DNA of 64,000 nucleotides from positions 310,001-374,000 of the forward strand of contig NZ_MTQP01000067.1 in the NCBI RefSeq assembly GCF_001984175.1. Direction: 5' to 3'. The first letter of the stretch is position 1, and each line of letters begins with the position of its first letter. Source of the stretch: Saccharothrix sp. ALI-22-I (GTDB lineage: Bacteria; Actinomycetota; Actinomycetes; Mycobacteriales; Pseudonocardiaceae). Below, one piece after another: positions 45,150-52,886 of this stretch. Under the pieces are notes generated by a model. That model searched no databases and was not told where the DNA came from. It was given only the letters and a program-made list of their open reading frames with translations. Made by a program: the position numbers and the translations under genes.

Positions 45150-45367
45150 CCGAACCCCTTCCCGGCGCGCCGGGCCCCACCCTCGCGGCCCTCTGGGACG
45201 GCCTCAGCCCCGTCCAGAGGGCCGCTCTGCGCCCGCACCTACTCGGCAACACGTCAGCCGACTGGCTGACCGCCGTCCTGCGTGAGCACGGGCACACCGT
45301 GTCCGCCTCCACCATCCGCAACTACAGGCGAACACATCGCCAGAAGGGGGGTGTCCACATTGGCTGA
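45146..45367 (+). CDS. Small HTH protein (73 aa)
   Basis: GTG at 45146 in a GTGA overlap. ADWLTAVLREHGHTVSASTI followed by RNYRRTHR is a helix-turn-helix with a basic tail, probably DNA-binding. It overlaps the start of the metallophosphoesterase gene. Confidence 0.62.
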   Translation: MTEPLPGAPGPTLAALWDGLSPVQRAALRPHLLGNTSADWLTAVLREHGHTVSASTIRNYRRTHRQKGGVHIG

Positions 45368-46544
45368 CAACCTGACGGAGCAGCTCCTCGCCAAGCCGGT
45401 CGGCCCCACCATCGCCCCGCGAGCGACCAATCCCGAACGGGACTTCACGCGCCAGGTCGAGGTCTCCGGCGACACCGCCGAGGTCACCGTTCGCAGCGAC
45501 GTCCAGGTGGACGAGAGCGCCGCGGCCAACTTCCTACGGGAGCAGGGCGAAGACCCCTTGCTGTGGGAGGTGACCGGGTTCCGCGCCTCGGAGTGGACGA
45601 TGGCCAACGGCTCGACCGGCGTCTCCACGAGGTACTCCTTTGCCCGACGCGGCACCGTCGCCAGCGCCGAGCGCCCGCCGCTCGACGAGCTGTTTGCCGA
45701 GATCCGCGCGCAGAAGCCGGCCGCCAAGCGCGCCGAGGGTGACCACGGCTTCATGGTGGCACTGGGCGACACCCAGTTCGGCAAGATCGACGGCGACGGG
45801 GTTGAGGGCACGCTGAAGCGCGCCATCGACGGCATCGACCGCGCGGCCGAGCTGCTGGAGCTCCACCGCCTGCGCTTCGACATCGGACACGTTCACCTCG
45901 CCTGGCTCGGTGACCACACCGAGGGCTTCGTCTCGCAGGGCGGCTCGAACGTCTGGCGAACCCGGCTCACGCAGACCGAGCAGATCCGGCTGCACCGCCG
46001 CGTGATGCTCCACGCGCTGCTGACCTTCGCCCCGCTCGCCGAACGGCTGACCCAGGCCGCGGTGCCCGGCAATCACGACCAGGCGGTCCGCATCCAGGGC
46101 AAGGGACTGACCCGCTACGACGACAGCCACGACACCGAGTCCCTGATCGCCGTCGCCGACGCCGCGCAGCTCAACCCCGAGGCGTTCGGGCACGTGGAGT
46201 TCTTCGTCCCCGAGACGGACGAACTGACCGTCGTGCTGCCGGTCGCCGGGACCGTCGTGGCTCACGCGCACGGCCACCAGTGGAAGCCCGGCAAGCACTT
46301 CGAGTGGTGGAAGGGCCAGGCGTTCAACACAGCCTCCCCGATGCACCAGGCGGACCTTCTGTTGGCCGGTCACCTACACCACGAGCACATCGACAGCGAC
46401 GGCCGTCGCCTGTTCATCCAGCCGCCCGCACTGGAGTCGGAATCCACGTGGTGGCGGCACGCCAAGGGCACGACCGGCCACCCCGGCTTGATCGTCGCCG
46501 TAACCAAGGACGGGGCTGTAGGGCCCCTGGAGGTGGTTCGTTGA
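45360..46544 (+). CDS. Calcineurin-like metallophosphoesterase (394 aa)
   Basis: TTG at 45360, overlapping the HTH gene by 8 bases. The five metal-binding blocks are present: GDTQFGKIDGD (about 137), WLGDHTEG (about 183), PGNHD (about 236), AHAHGHQW (about 301) and AGHLHHEH (about 336). Phage enzymes of this kind are Mre11/SbcD-like or unspecific phosphoesterases. The ~130-residue N-terminal extension is not typical and has no known domain. Possible roles: DNA end trimming or counter-defence. Confidence 0.8.
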   Translation: MADNLTEQLLAKPVGPTIAPRATNPERDFTRQVEVSGDTAEVTVRSDVQVDESAAANFLREQGEDPLLWEVTGFRASEWTMANGSTGVSTRYSFARRGTVASAERPPLDELFAEIRAQKPAAKRAEGDHGFMVALGDTQFGKIDGDGVEGTLKRAIDGIDRAAELLELHRLRFDIGHVHLAWLGDHTEGFVSQGGSNVWRTRLTQTEQIRLHRRVMLHALLTFAPLAERLTQAAVPGNHDQAVRIQGKGLTRYDDSHDTESLIAVADAAQLNPEAFGHVEFFVPETDELTVVLPVAGTVVAHAHGHQWKPGKHFEWWKGQAFNTASPMHQADLLLAGHLHHEHIDSDGRRLFIQPPALESESTWWRHAKGTTGHPGLIVAVTKDGAVGPLEVVR

Positions 46545-46843
46545 TCGACCTGATGGACTGGGACCTGGCCCAGCTCGAACCGGTGCGCGGAGCGATCGAC
46601 ATCGCCGCCACCAGCGTGGTCAGGGACTTCGGGCACGTCGTCGAGCTGGACGACCTGAAGCAGGAAGCGGCGATCCTCGTCGCCAGCAACCCGGCCAAGG
46701 TCCGCGACTACCTGGCGGACGAGGAACACCCGAGTCACCTCATCCGGTGGATCTGGTCGCGGCTCAGGGACCAGATCCGACCCCTGGTCCGCAGGGCCAA
46801 CCAGACCGTGTCGCTGACGCGCGTGGAGGCGACGCACCAGTGA
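46541..46843 (+). CDS. Sigma-region-2-like protein (100 aa)
   Basis: TTG at 46541 in a TTGA overlap. VVELDDLKQEAAILVASNPA, then HLIRWIWSRLRDQIRPLVRR resembles region 2 of sigma-70 factors, which binds RNA polymerase and the -10 element. It stops before any region 4; that part is on the next, overlapping gene. Together they look like a two-subunit sigma factor. Confidence 0.6.
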   Translation: MIDLMDWDLAQLEPVRGAIDIAATSVVRDFGHVVELDDLKQEAAILVASNPAKVRDYLADEEHPSHLIRWIWSRLRDQIRPLVRRANQTVSLTRVEATHQ

Positions 46844-47205
46844 CCTACACCCCGGAGCAGGTCGAGCGACTTCTGCCGACCGTCTGGGGCGGGACGTGGG
46901 CCTGGGGGCGGCAGAACCCCCAGGCCCCGGACCCGGACATGCCCCGAGCAACGAGCGTGGCCTCCCAGGGCGGCACCTACTGGGCCCACCTGGCGGACAT
47001 CCGCATGGCCTGGCGCACCGCCTGGGCCCTGACCCGTGAGATGCGGGTCGCGCTCCTCCTGACCTACGGCTGGGGCTGGACGCAGGAGGAGATCGCCGAG
47101 CACGAGCAGGTCAGCCAGCGCGCGATCAGCAAGCGCATCGCCCGCGGCTTGGAGCTGCTCGCATACGCCATGAACGAGCCGGACGCCAGGAGGACTGCCG
47201 CGTGA
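46840..47205 (+). CDS. Sigma-region-4-like HTH protein (121 aa)
   Basis: GTG at 46840 in a GTGA overlap. The C-terminus LLLTYGWGWTQEEIAEHEQV then SQRAISKRIARGLELL is a sigma region 4 helix-turn-helix, which reads the -35 box. The first ~60 residues have Trp-rich, unrecognised sequence. It is the probable partner of the upstream region-2-like protein and a candidate late-gene activator. Confidence 0.68.
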   Translation: MTYTPEQVERLLPTVWGGTWAWGRQNPQAPDPDMPRATSVASQGGTYWAHLADIRMAWRTAWALTREMRVALLLTYGWGWTQEEIAEHEQVSQRAISKRIARGLELLAYAMNEPDARRTAA

Positions 47206-47483
47206 CCGCCCAGAACACCTCGATCGACCGGCGCCCGCCGGGCAGCACGCCCCCGATCGCCCCCACCGTGTACGCCAGCCGCGTGCCGAGCCGCTCGCCG
47301 AACTGGAAGGTGCACACCACTCTCGGCCGGGCCCACGCCGCGGTCGCCTGGAGTCCCTACAGCGGTGCGCGCGGCGGCGAGGTGTGGAAGCTCGTCGAAG
47401 GCGAGTGGAAGCTCCTCGACACCGTCGAGTCCGGAACTTCTGCCGACGCGCTGCCGTGGCACGCCGGAACTTCCGCTCGCTGA
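47202..47483 (+). CDS. Small phage protein (93 aa)
   Basis: GTG at 47202 in a GTGA overlap. The middle (VHTTLGRAHAAVAWSPYSGA, then GEVWKLVEGEWKLLDTVE) is a short beta hairpin module. It is the last gene of the rightward early operon. A terminator follows. Confidence 0.58.
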   Translation: MTAQNTSIDRRPPGSTPPIAPTVYASRVPSRSPNWKVHTTLGRAHAAVAWSPYSGARGGEVWKLVEGEWKLLDTVESGTSADALPWHAGTSAR

Positions 47484-47507
47484 GCCTCGCCGAGAGGCCG
47501 GAAGGAC

Positions 47508-47546
47508 GAAGCCCCCTACCCCTGACTCGGGGTAGGGGGCTTCCGT
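47508..47546. terminator. Intrinsic terminator at end of early operon
   Basis: A 15-bp perfect stem GAAGCCCCCTACCCC/GGGGTAGGGGGCTTC with loop TGACTC, followed by CGTCGTTT. Confidence 0.9.
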
Positions 47547-47621
47547 CGTTTGGGGAGGAAGTACGTGGTGCGGCAGCTCGACGCCGGGAAGCCGCCGGAC
47601 CTTGTCCAGGGCCTGGCGATG

Positions 47622-47635
47622 TGTGTAACCTGAGA
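47622..47635 (+). promoter_or_regulatory. Dispersed 14-bp site before the DUF2637 gene
   Basis: TGTGTAACCTGAGA, 76 bases upstream of ATG 47712. The last copy on the right, which suggests the gene at 47712 is under phage control. Confidence 0.5.
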
Positions 47636-47711
47636 TGGTCTTAGTGAAGCGAGCCCAGGCGGTGCCGCCAGCACCGGTCCTGGGCTCTTGATCGGGAGAG
47701 GTCCCCGACCC

Positions 47712-48563
47712 ATGCAAGAGCGTACTTCGGCGTGCCCTGGCACGCCCAAACGGAGCCGTACGGAGCGCGCCGAGCGCGCCGTGCAGGTCTCCATCCTCGC
47801 CCTCGTCGGCAGTGCCGCGGGCGTGGTGAGCTTCTCGCACGTGCACCAGTGGTCGATGACCCACCTACCCGCAGGGACTCCCAGCGCCTTCGGCTGGGTC
47901 AACGCGGCAGTCTCCGAGCTCGTGCCCATCGGCGCGCTGATCACCATCCGCCAGCGGCGACGGACCGGGCGCAGCATCATCTACCCCGCCGCGATCCTCG
48001 TCGGCGCAAGCTTGCTCTCCCTCGCCGCTCAGCTCGCCGTCGCCACGCCGAGCCCTTCGGGCTGGCTGCTGGCCTCGGTTCCGACGCTGGCGTTCATGGC
48101 GCTCTCCAAGCTTGTCCTGGCCGAACTTCCGGTCGGTACTTCGGGGCCAAGTGGACAGGTTGGGGACTCGGGCTTGCCCGAGGTTCCGGCGCCGTCCGAG
48201 GTTCGCCATGTTCCGGTTGCTCAAGCTCCGCAGAAGCGGGCGCCGGAACTTCCTGCCACCGAGCCCGAGGCGGAAGTTCCGGCCAAGACACGGGGGCCGG
48301 AGCCGCGCCGCGTGGAGCCGGAAGTTCCGGCCGTGGCCGTCGTGCCGATCGAGCAGGCGCAGGAAGGCAGGCGCAAGCGCGTGCCCGCGGAAGTGCTGCG
48401 CGCCAGGGCGCTGGAACTCCTTGCGTCCCCGGACAGGCCCACCAAGGCGGCCGTGGCCGCCGAGCTCGGCGTGTCCGACCGCAGGCTGCGCCAGGTCTTG
48501 AGCACAGACGACGGAAGGGGGGTCGAGGGCGCCGAGCTCGCCTGGACCGCCACGGCGAGGTAG
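47712..48563 (+). CDS. DUF2637-like membrane protein with C-terminal HTH (283 aa)
   Basis: ATG at 47712 behind GGGAGAGG; a TTG at 47688 is less likely. Four membrane segments lie within residues 22-135 (VQVSILALVGSAAGVVSFSH, AAVSELVPIGALITI, IIYPAAILVGASLLSLAAQL and WLLASVPTLAFMALSKLVLA), as in DUF2637 proteins of actinobacterial plasmids and integrative elements. A Pro/Glu linker leads to a HTH (KAAVAAELGVSDRRLRQVLS). It may link membrane position to DNA. A conjugation-type origin is possible. Confidence 0.72.
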   Translation: MQERTSACPGTPKRSRTERAERAVQVSILALVGSAAGVVSFSHVHQWSMTHLPAGTPSAFGWVNAAVSELVPIGALITIRQRRRTGRSIIYPAAILVGASLLSLAAQLAVATPSPSGWLLASVPTLAFMALSKLVLAELPVGTSGPSGQVGDSGLPEVPAPSEVRHVPVAQAPQKRAPELPATEPEAEVPAKTRGPEPRRVEPEVPAVAVVPIEQAQEGRRKRVPAEVLRARALELLASPDRPTKAAVAAELGVSDRRLRQVLSTDDGRGVEGAELAWTATAR

Positions 48564-48576
48564 CCGGAAACGCAAT

Positions 48577-48606
48577 AAGCCCCCTCTCGGCATCGAGAGG
48601 GGGCTT
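48577..48606. terminator. Intrinsic terminator after the DUF2637 gene
   Basis: AAGCCCCCTCTCG-GCAT-CGAGAGGGGGCTT, a perfect 13-bp stem, then CTGTGTT. Confidence 0.88.
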
Positions 48607-48701
48607 CTGTGTTCCGTTGATCAGCGGACAGCCGCAGGGCTTCGCGGGCATGCAGCACCGCCGGTCACGAGCTGCCATGAGCGGCACGCTCGGTTGAACG
48701 C

Positions 48702-48739
48702 AGCGAAGCCCCCACCCTGAATCGGGTGGGGGCTTCGCT
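48702..48739. terminator. Second terminator, same family
   Basis: AGCGAAGCCCCCACCC/GGGTGGGGGCTTCGCT with loop TGAATC. With 48577 it isolates the leftward XRE gene from the phage operon. Confidence 0.85.
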
Positions 48740-48795
48740 GTTCGAGGAGGTGCAACCGGGATCGCTCGTAGAACACTGGGGCGCCTGCGACCAGT

Positions 48796-50136
48796 TCAGG
48801 CCACTTTGAGTACTTGGGTGATCTTCAGACGAAGGTCGGAGGCCCCCGGCAGGGCGACGTGGCGCGTCAGCGCCGTGTGAATCTCCGCAAGGTCGTCCCT
48901 CGCCCGCTTCGACTTCAGCGGGGCTTCAGCGCTCAGTGCGTCACGGGCGTGTGCAACGCCCTGGCTGGCGTCGCCGACCTTAAGCTCCAGGATGGCCAGC
49001 TTGCTGAGCGCGAACGCCCGTGCACGCGCTTGCGTTGGCGTGTAAGAGGCGACCGACTGCCGCAGGCGGTTGCGAGTGTCGTCGACATGGCCGCCTGTGA
49101 GCGCCACATCAAGGAGGCCATGTCCGGTGTCACCGGCCAAGGCGGCTGAACTGAAGTACGTAATCCACGGCGGATCGTCGTTGGGATTCCGGTTACTGAA
49201 ATGGTCTTCGGCGGCGAGCACCGCACCGTAGGCTTCTTCTCCCCGATTACCCATCTTCGCCAAGGCGCGAGCGCGCACAGTGGACAACATTGCGCGAACA
49301 GTCGCGGTTTGCCGATCCTGGCGAACCTGGGCGAGCTCGATGAGGCTTAGCCCGTCGTCGGGGCGACCGACATAGATTGCTTGACGGGCCATGTCGGACA
49401 GGACGTTGGCTCGTAGGCCCCAGTCGTTCGCCTGCTCAGCGCAGTACAGCGCCAAATTAAAGTGCTGGCGCGCGTCATCGTGGTAGCCCGCGTCAAAAGC
49501 CCCCCAGCCAGCGATGTCCGCCAAAAAGCCAACCGAGCGGTACAGGTCATCTTTTACACGGCCTGTCGAATCCGCTTTCAACAAGCCTGTCGCCCATTTC
49601 ACCTGTTCGGCAATCGCAGCTCTGCACGCGCCGCCGCCGTACAGATCTTGCCAATCACCGAAGGTGCTGATGGCATGGTCTATCTGCTGAACGTCGGTAG
49701 CGCCTACACGCGATGGAGTGTCTCCAGCGGCGGCACGGCTGAGCGCCTCGGCGACAGGGTTGCCGAGAGCCGCGCTTGCCACGGTGGCGACCACCCCACG
49801 AAGAAACATCTGCCGCTTCACGTCGTCACCCTCTCGGACATCCTCGAACGGACCCACTACCGGGCCTCCGACGGTAGCCGCTTTGCGGCGAGCCGGGTAG
49901 AACCCGAGGTCGGCATCCGAGCGCGCCCCCAGCACGACGCACAGTGCGCGCCTGTAATGCCGGTTAGGCCACGTATGGACGCCGCGTTCCAGCTTGCTGA
50001 TGTAGTCGGCGTCCATCGCGCCAGGCGCGCCCGTATCTGCCTCCACCTGCGCGTTTGCACGTTCGGCCAACCCCGCCTGCGTCAGCCTGAGCGCGGTGCG
50101 AAACGTGGTGAGTCGCCGATTTGGCACGCTGGACAC
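48796..50136 (-). CDS. XRE-type HTH regulator with TPR-like domain (446 aa)
   Basis: GTG at 50136. An N-terminal XRE helix-turn-helix (FRTALRLTQAGLAERANAQV, DYISKLERGVHTWPNRHYRR) is followed by a linker and ~300 residues of helical repeats (HDDARQHFNLALYCAEQAND, ARAFALSKLAILELKVGDAS). This is a large actinobacterial regulator family that senses peptides or protein partners. It is transcribed away from the small-gene and RiPP region at 50406-54058, so it may control that cargo or phage immunity. Confidence 0.83.
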   Translation of the reverse strand: MSSVPNRRLTTFRTALRLTQAGLAERANAQVEADTGAPGAMDADYISKLERGVHTWPNRHYRRALCVVLGARSDADLGFYPARRKAATVGGPVVGPFEDVREGDDVKRQMFLRGVVATVASAALGNPVAEALSRAAAGDTPSRVGATDVQQIDHAISTFGDWQDLYGGGACRAAIAEQVKWATGLLKADSTGRVKDDLYRSVGFLADIAGWGAFDAGYHDDARQHFNLALYCAEQANDWGLRANVLSDMARQAIYVGRPDDGLSLIELAQVRQDRQTATVRAMLSTVRARALAKMGNRGEEAYGAVLAAEDHFSNRNPNDDPPWITYFSSAALAGDTGHGLLDVALTGGHVDDTRNRLRQSVASYTPTQARARAFALSKLAILELKVGDASQGVAHARDALSAEAPLKSKRARDDLAEIHTALTRHVALPGASDLRLKITQVLKVA

Positions 50137-50258
50137 CCTGCCACCCCTCTGTGCTCGCCTCCTAGCTCAGCGTAGCCCTTCGGCAGGTCGAACAGGCGCA
50201 CCTGCGACCAAACCTCCGTCCAAGCCTCCTAGTAGGGCTCTGGGCATCCCTGCCATCC

Positions 50259-50376
50259 AACACGCCTACAGGCGTGTTCCGCATTCACCTGGCCAACCTC
50301 TGTTCCTGGTCACACCATTCCACAGCAAAATTGCTTAGGCGGGCCGGTAAATGAACGACAGTCGGCATCCGCCTAA
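50259..50376. promoter_or_regulatory. Two inverted repeats in the XRE gene's upstream region
   Basis: AACACGCC-TACA-GGCGTGTT (50259-50278) is a perfect 8-bp palindrome. TTAGGCGG (50335-50342) pairs with CCGCCTAA (50369-50376). Both are candidate operators between the divergent genes 50136 and 50406. Confidence 0.5.
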
Positions 50377-50405
50377 TTCGAGAAGCATCCGGTTTGGAGA
50401 CCTGA

Positions 50406-50558
50406 ATGAACGCTGACGTGCAGTTCGGCAGAGGCAGGGGCGGGGCCGGAACGGGGCCAACCGAAGGCCACGGAAAGGATGGTGGGGAAAAGACCCCGAG
50501 CGGCAAGAACCCAGGCCCGCCGAGCCTGCCGCCCAACCCTGACATGCCCGGCAAGTAG
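50406..50558 (+). CDS. Small Gly/Pro-rich peptide (50 aa)
   Basis: ATG at 50406 with GGAG 6 nt upstream. The peptide is low complexity (GRGRGGAGTGPTEGHGKDGG, then NPGPPSLPPNPDMPGK) with no Cys. It lies divergent from the XRE-TPR regulator behind two inverted repeats, a layout seen for regulator plus small signalling or effector peptide pairs in actinobacteria. Function unknown. Confidence 0.5.
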   Translation: MNADVQFGRGRGGAGTGPTEGHGKDGGEKTPSGKNPGPPSLPPNPDMPGK

Positions 50559-50739
50559 TGAGCCGGCACCGCCGCGGAGCGCAGCGCGATTGCGTCGTGC
50601 GCGGCGGGTGGGGTCGTGTGGCGATCAGCTATCCACCAACACAGCCACACGGCCCAACTCGTCCAGGCAGCGCCTACGTGTCTTCGCTATCTCGGTGGCA
50701 CCCGCCCGGAGATCAACCGGCCGGGTAGCCGCCGCCCGA

Positions 50740-50913
50740 CTATGCAGAGTCGCCGCTTTCTCGACCTTTCAGCAAGGCCAGAATTTCGCTTACGTCCTTG
50801 CGCAATTCGGCGACTTCTTCAGTGAGCTTTGTGAGCTGCTCATCGTTTTTACCGTTCAGTTCGGCCAGTCGGGACTCTAGACCCTTGACGCGGAACTCCA
50901 GCCTACTTGTCAT
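50740..50913 (-). CDS. Leaderless coiled-coil protein (57 aa)
   Basis: ATG at 50913 is chosen because TAGAAT (50921-50926) would be a -10 placing the transcript start at the ATG. The protein is one coiled coil (RLEFRVKGLESRLAELNGKN, then LTKLTEEVAELRKDVSEILA). No family is named. Confidence 0.5.
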   Translation of the reverse strand: MTSRLEFRVKGLESRLAELNGKNDEQLTKLTEEVAELRKDVSEILALLKGRESGDSA

Positions 50914-51078
50914 ATCGAGCATTCTAGCGAGTGGGGCTGATCCGCGGCAGGGTGAGGCCGACGAAGTTGGCCAACGGGCAGGCGCCCCCTAGCTACAGAT
51001 AAGAGGTCTGGCGGTTTGCCTTCCGACCGGTTACCGGACCGCAACCACGAACGAGGCCGACTGGAGGTGGGTCACCCG

Positions 51079-51513
51079 ATGTTCACGTACCTGCTTGACC
51101 ACTGGGCTGCCGTCCTGGGTGTGGTAGTTGCTCTCGCCCTGTTCGGCCTCTTCATCTGTCTCCTGCGCACGCCCGCTGGCCAGCACGCCAACATCAGGGG
51201 CGCGGCGCTCACCGTGGAGCGGGTGCTGCAAATCAGTGAGGCTGAAGCGCTGGCGAGGCGAGCACGCGAGACAGATGAAGCTGGCGTCGATCCCGACGCG
51301 GACACCCTGTTCATCTCGGCGGTCGTACGGCCGTATCTGGCTTACGCCGAGAGACGTCGGGCGGCAGAGCCACCCCTCCGGCGCGGGCGGCTCGGCCCTG
51401 CGTTCGCGCAGGAGTGGGCGGCGCAAACGGCGGCCCGGCGCAACACCCCTTTCGGTCAACCGCAAACCCCAACCTGGCTGGATGATCAGACGGCAGCCTG
51501 TTCGTCGCCGTAG
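51079..51513 (+). CDS. Membrane protein upstream of the RiPP cluster (144 aa)
   Basis: ATG at 51079 is preferred; an upstream GTG at 51067 is possible. One transmembrane helix (WAAVLGVVVALALFGLFICL, residues about 9-28) and a cytoplasmic charged helical tail with many Arg/Ala residues are seen. No domain is known. It is the gene immediately before the precursor peptide, so it could belong to that operon. Confidence 0.55.
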   Translation: MFTYLLDHWAAVLGVVVALALFGLFICLLRTPAGQHANIRGAALTVERVLQISEAEALARRARETDEAGVDPDADTLFISAVVRPYLAYAERRRAAEPPLRRGRLGPAFAQEWAAQTAARRNTPFGQPQTPTWLDDQTAACSSP

Positions 51514-51600
51514 CGCGCATCGAAGGTTCTCGTCGGGACATCGCCACACCAATCCCCCGGCGCATCCCGCGCCGGAGGTACGGATGAGAGGAACGCACGC

Positions 51601-51930
51601 ATGACGACAGCACTCACCCCGCCGCCCGAGCTCGATCCGTTCGCCCCGGTCAGCGGCCAGTTCGCCCTTCGGGGGTCGACGTCGGTCGAGCAGGTGACCG
51701 ACATCCCGTCCCCCGCGGGCATCCGTCCCTTCGGCCTCCGTCGCGCCACCCCGGTCAGGCCGGGCGTGACGATCCAGGAGTGGACCTACGACAGCGAGGC
51801 GCAGAAGGCCGTTGACGCCTTCGGTGTGCCGCTGATCGACCTGCCCCACATGGGTCCCCCCACGGCCAACACGACTTCGAGCGTGGACGGGGAAGACCCG
51901 CCCAGCGCCGAGGACTGGAACAACGACTGA
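51601..51930 (+). CDS. Graspetide (ATP-grasp RiPP) precursor peptide, TgmA-like (109 aa)
   Basis: ATG at 51601 behind AGAGGAACGC. The leader carries the PFGLRRA motif (about residues 43-49) typical of actinobacterial ATP-grasp targets. The C-terminal core has TANTTSSVDGEDPPSAEDWN: Thr/Ser donors followed by Asp/Glu acceptors and a DG pair suited to aspartimide formation. Its stop overlaps the ligase start (TGATG), so precursor and enzyme are coupled. Confidence 0.82.
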   Translation: MTTALTPPPELDPFAPVSGQFALRGSTSVEQVTDIPSPAGIRPFGLRRATPVRPGVTIQEWTYDSEAQKAVDAFGVPLIDLPHMGPPTANTTSSVDGEDPPSAEDWNND

Positions 51931-52886
51931 TGACGGTCCTCATCCTCGCGCCCGAACTGGATCTCACCGCTGACCGCATGGTCAAGGCGCTGGAAGACCG
52001 CGCTGTGCCCGTGGTCCGCATGGACACAGCCTGGTTTCCACAGAGAGCGGGCATCGACGCGGAACTGCGGAACGGGCGGTGGATGGGGACCTTGTCCGCC
52101 GCCGAGCGGACTGTAGAGCTGGAAGGGCTGCGGTCGATCTGGTACCGCAGCCCCTCCGCCTTCGGCTTCCCCGAAGGCATGACCGCGACCGAACAGCACT
52201 GGGCCATGACCGAGGCCAAACTCGGCCTCGGCGGGGTGCTGGCGTCGCTGCCCGTGAAGTGGGTAAACCATCCGGCGCGAAACGCTGACGCCTCATACAA
52301 GCCGGTACAGCTCGTCACCGCGGCGCGATGCGGTCTGACCGTGGCCGAAACCTTGATCACGAACAGTCAGGCCGCGGTGCTGCGCTTCGCCGCAAGTGGC
52401 CAAACCGTGACCAAGGCGCTCGGGGCGCCCTCGATTCGCGAAGAGGGGGGACGCAAGACGGCCTTCACCCAACTACTGGCAGCCTCCGACTTGAGCGATC
52501 TTCGTGGCGTCGAGGTCACCGCGCACCAGTTCCAACGGTGGGTGCCCAAGTCCTACGAAGTCCGCGTGATCGTCGCTGGAGGCAGCCTGTTCGCAGCGGC
52601 GATCCACTCGAACAACGCGGAGACATACATCGACTGGCGCAACGACTACAAGGCGCTGAGTTACAACCGCGTCGACCCGCCACCAGGCGTTGCGACCGGC
52701 GTCCGCGAATACTGCCGCGAACTGGGTCTGGCCTACGGCGCGTTCGACTTCGTGGTTCGCCCAGACGGGGAATGGGTCTTCCTGGAGTGCAATGCAGGCG
52801 GCCAGTACGGTTGGCTCGAAGACGCGGCCGAGCTGCCGATCACCGCGGCACTCGCGGACCTCTTGGAGAAAGGGAACGGCGCATGA
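51930..52886 (+). CDS. ATP-grasp peptide ligase, TgmB-like (318 aa)
   Basis: ATG at 51930. It matches the actinobacterial ATP-grasp ribosomal peptide maturase family: VLILAPELDLTADRMVKALE start, WYRSPSAFGFPE, VKWVNHPARNADASYKPVQL, VTAHQFQRWVPKSYEVRVIV and the metal/ATP-binding end FDFVVRPDGEWVFLECNAGG. It joins Thr/Ser hydroxyls to Asp/Glu side chains as esters in the precursor core. Confidence 0.88.
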   Translation: MTVLILAPELDLTADRMVKALEDRAVPVVRMDTAWFPQRAGIDAELRNGRWMGTLSAAERTVELEGLRSIWYRSPSAFGFPEGMTATEQHWAMTEAKLGLGGVLASLPVKWVNHPARNADASYKPVQLVTAARCGLTVAETLITNSQAAVLRFAASGQTVTKALGAPSIREEGGRKTAFTQLLAASDLSDLRGVEVTAHQFQRWVPKSYEVRVIVAGGSLFAAAIHSNNAETYIDWRNDYKALSYNRVDPPPGVATGVREYCRELGLAYGAFDFVVRPDGEWVFLECNAGGQYGWLEDAAELPITAALADLLEKGNGA

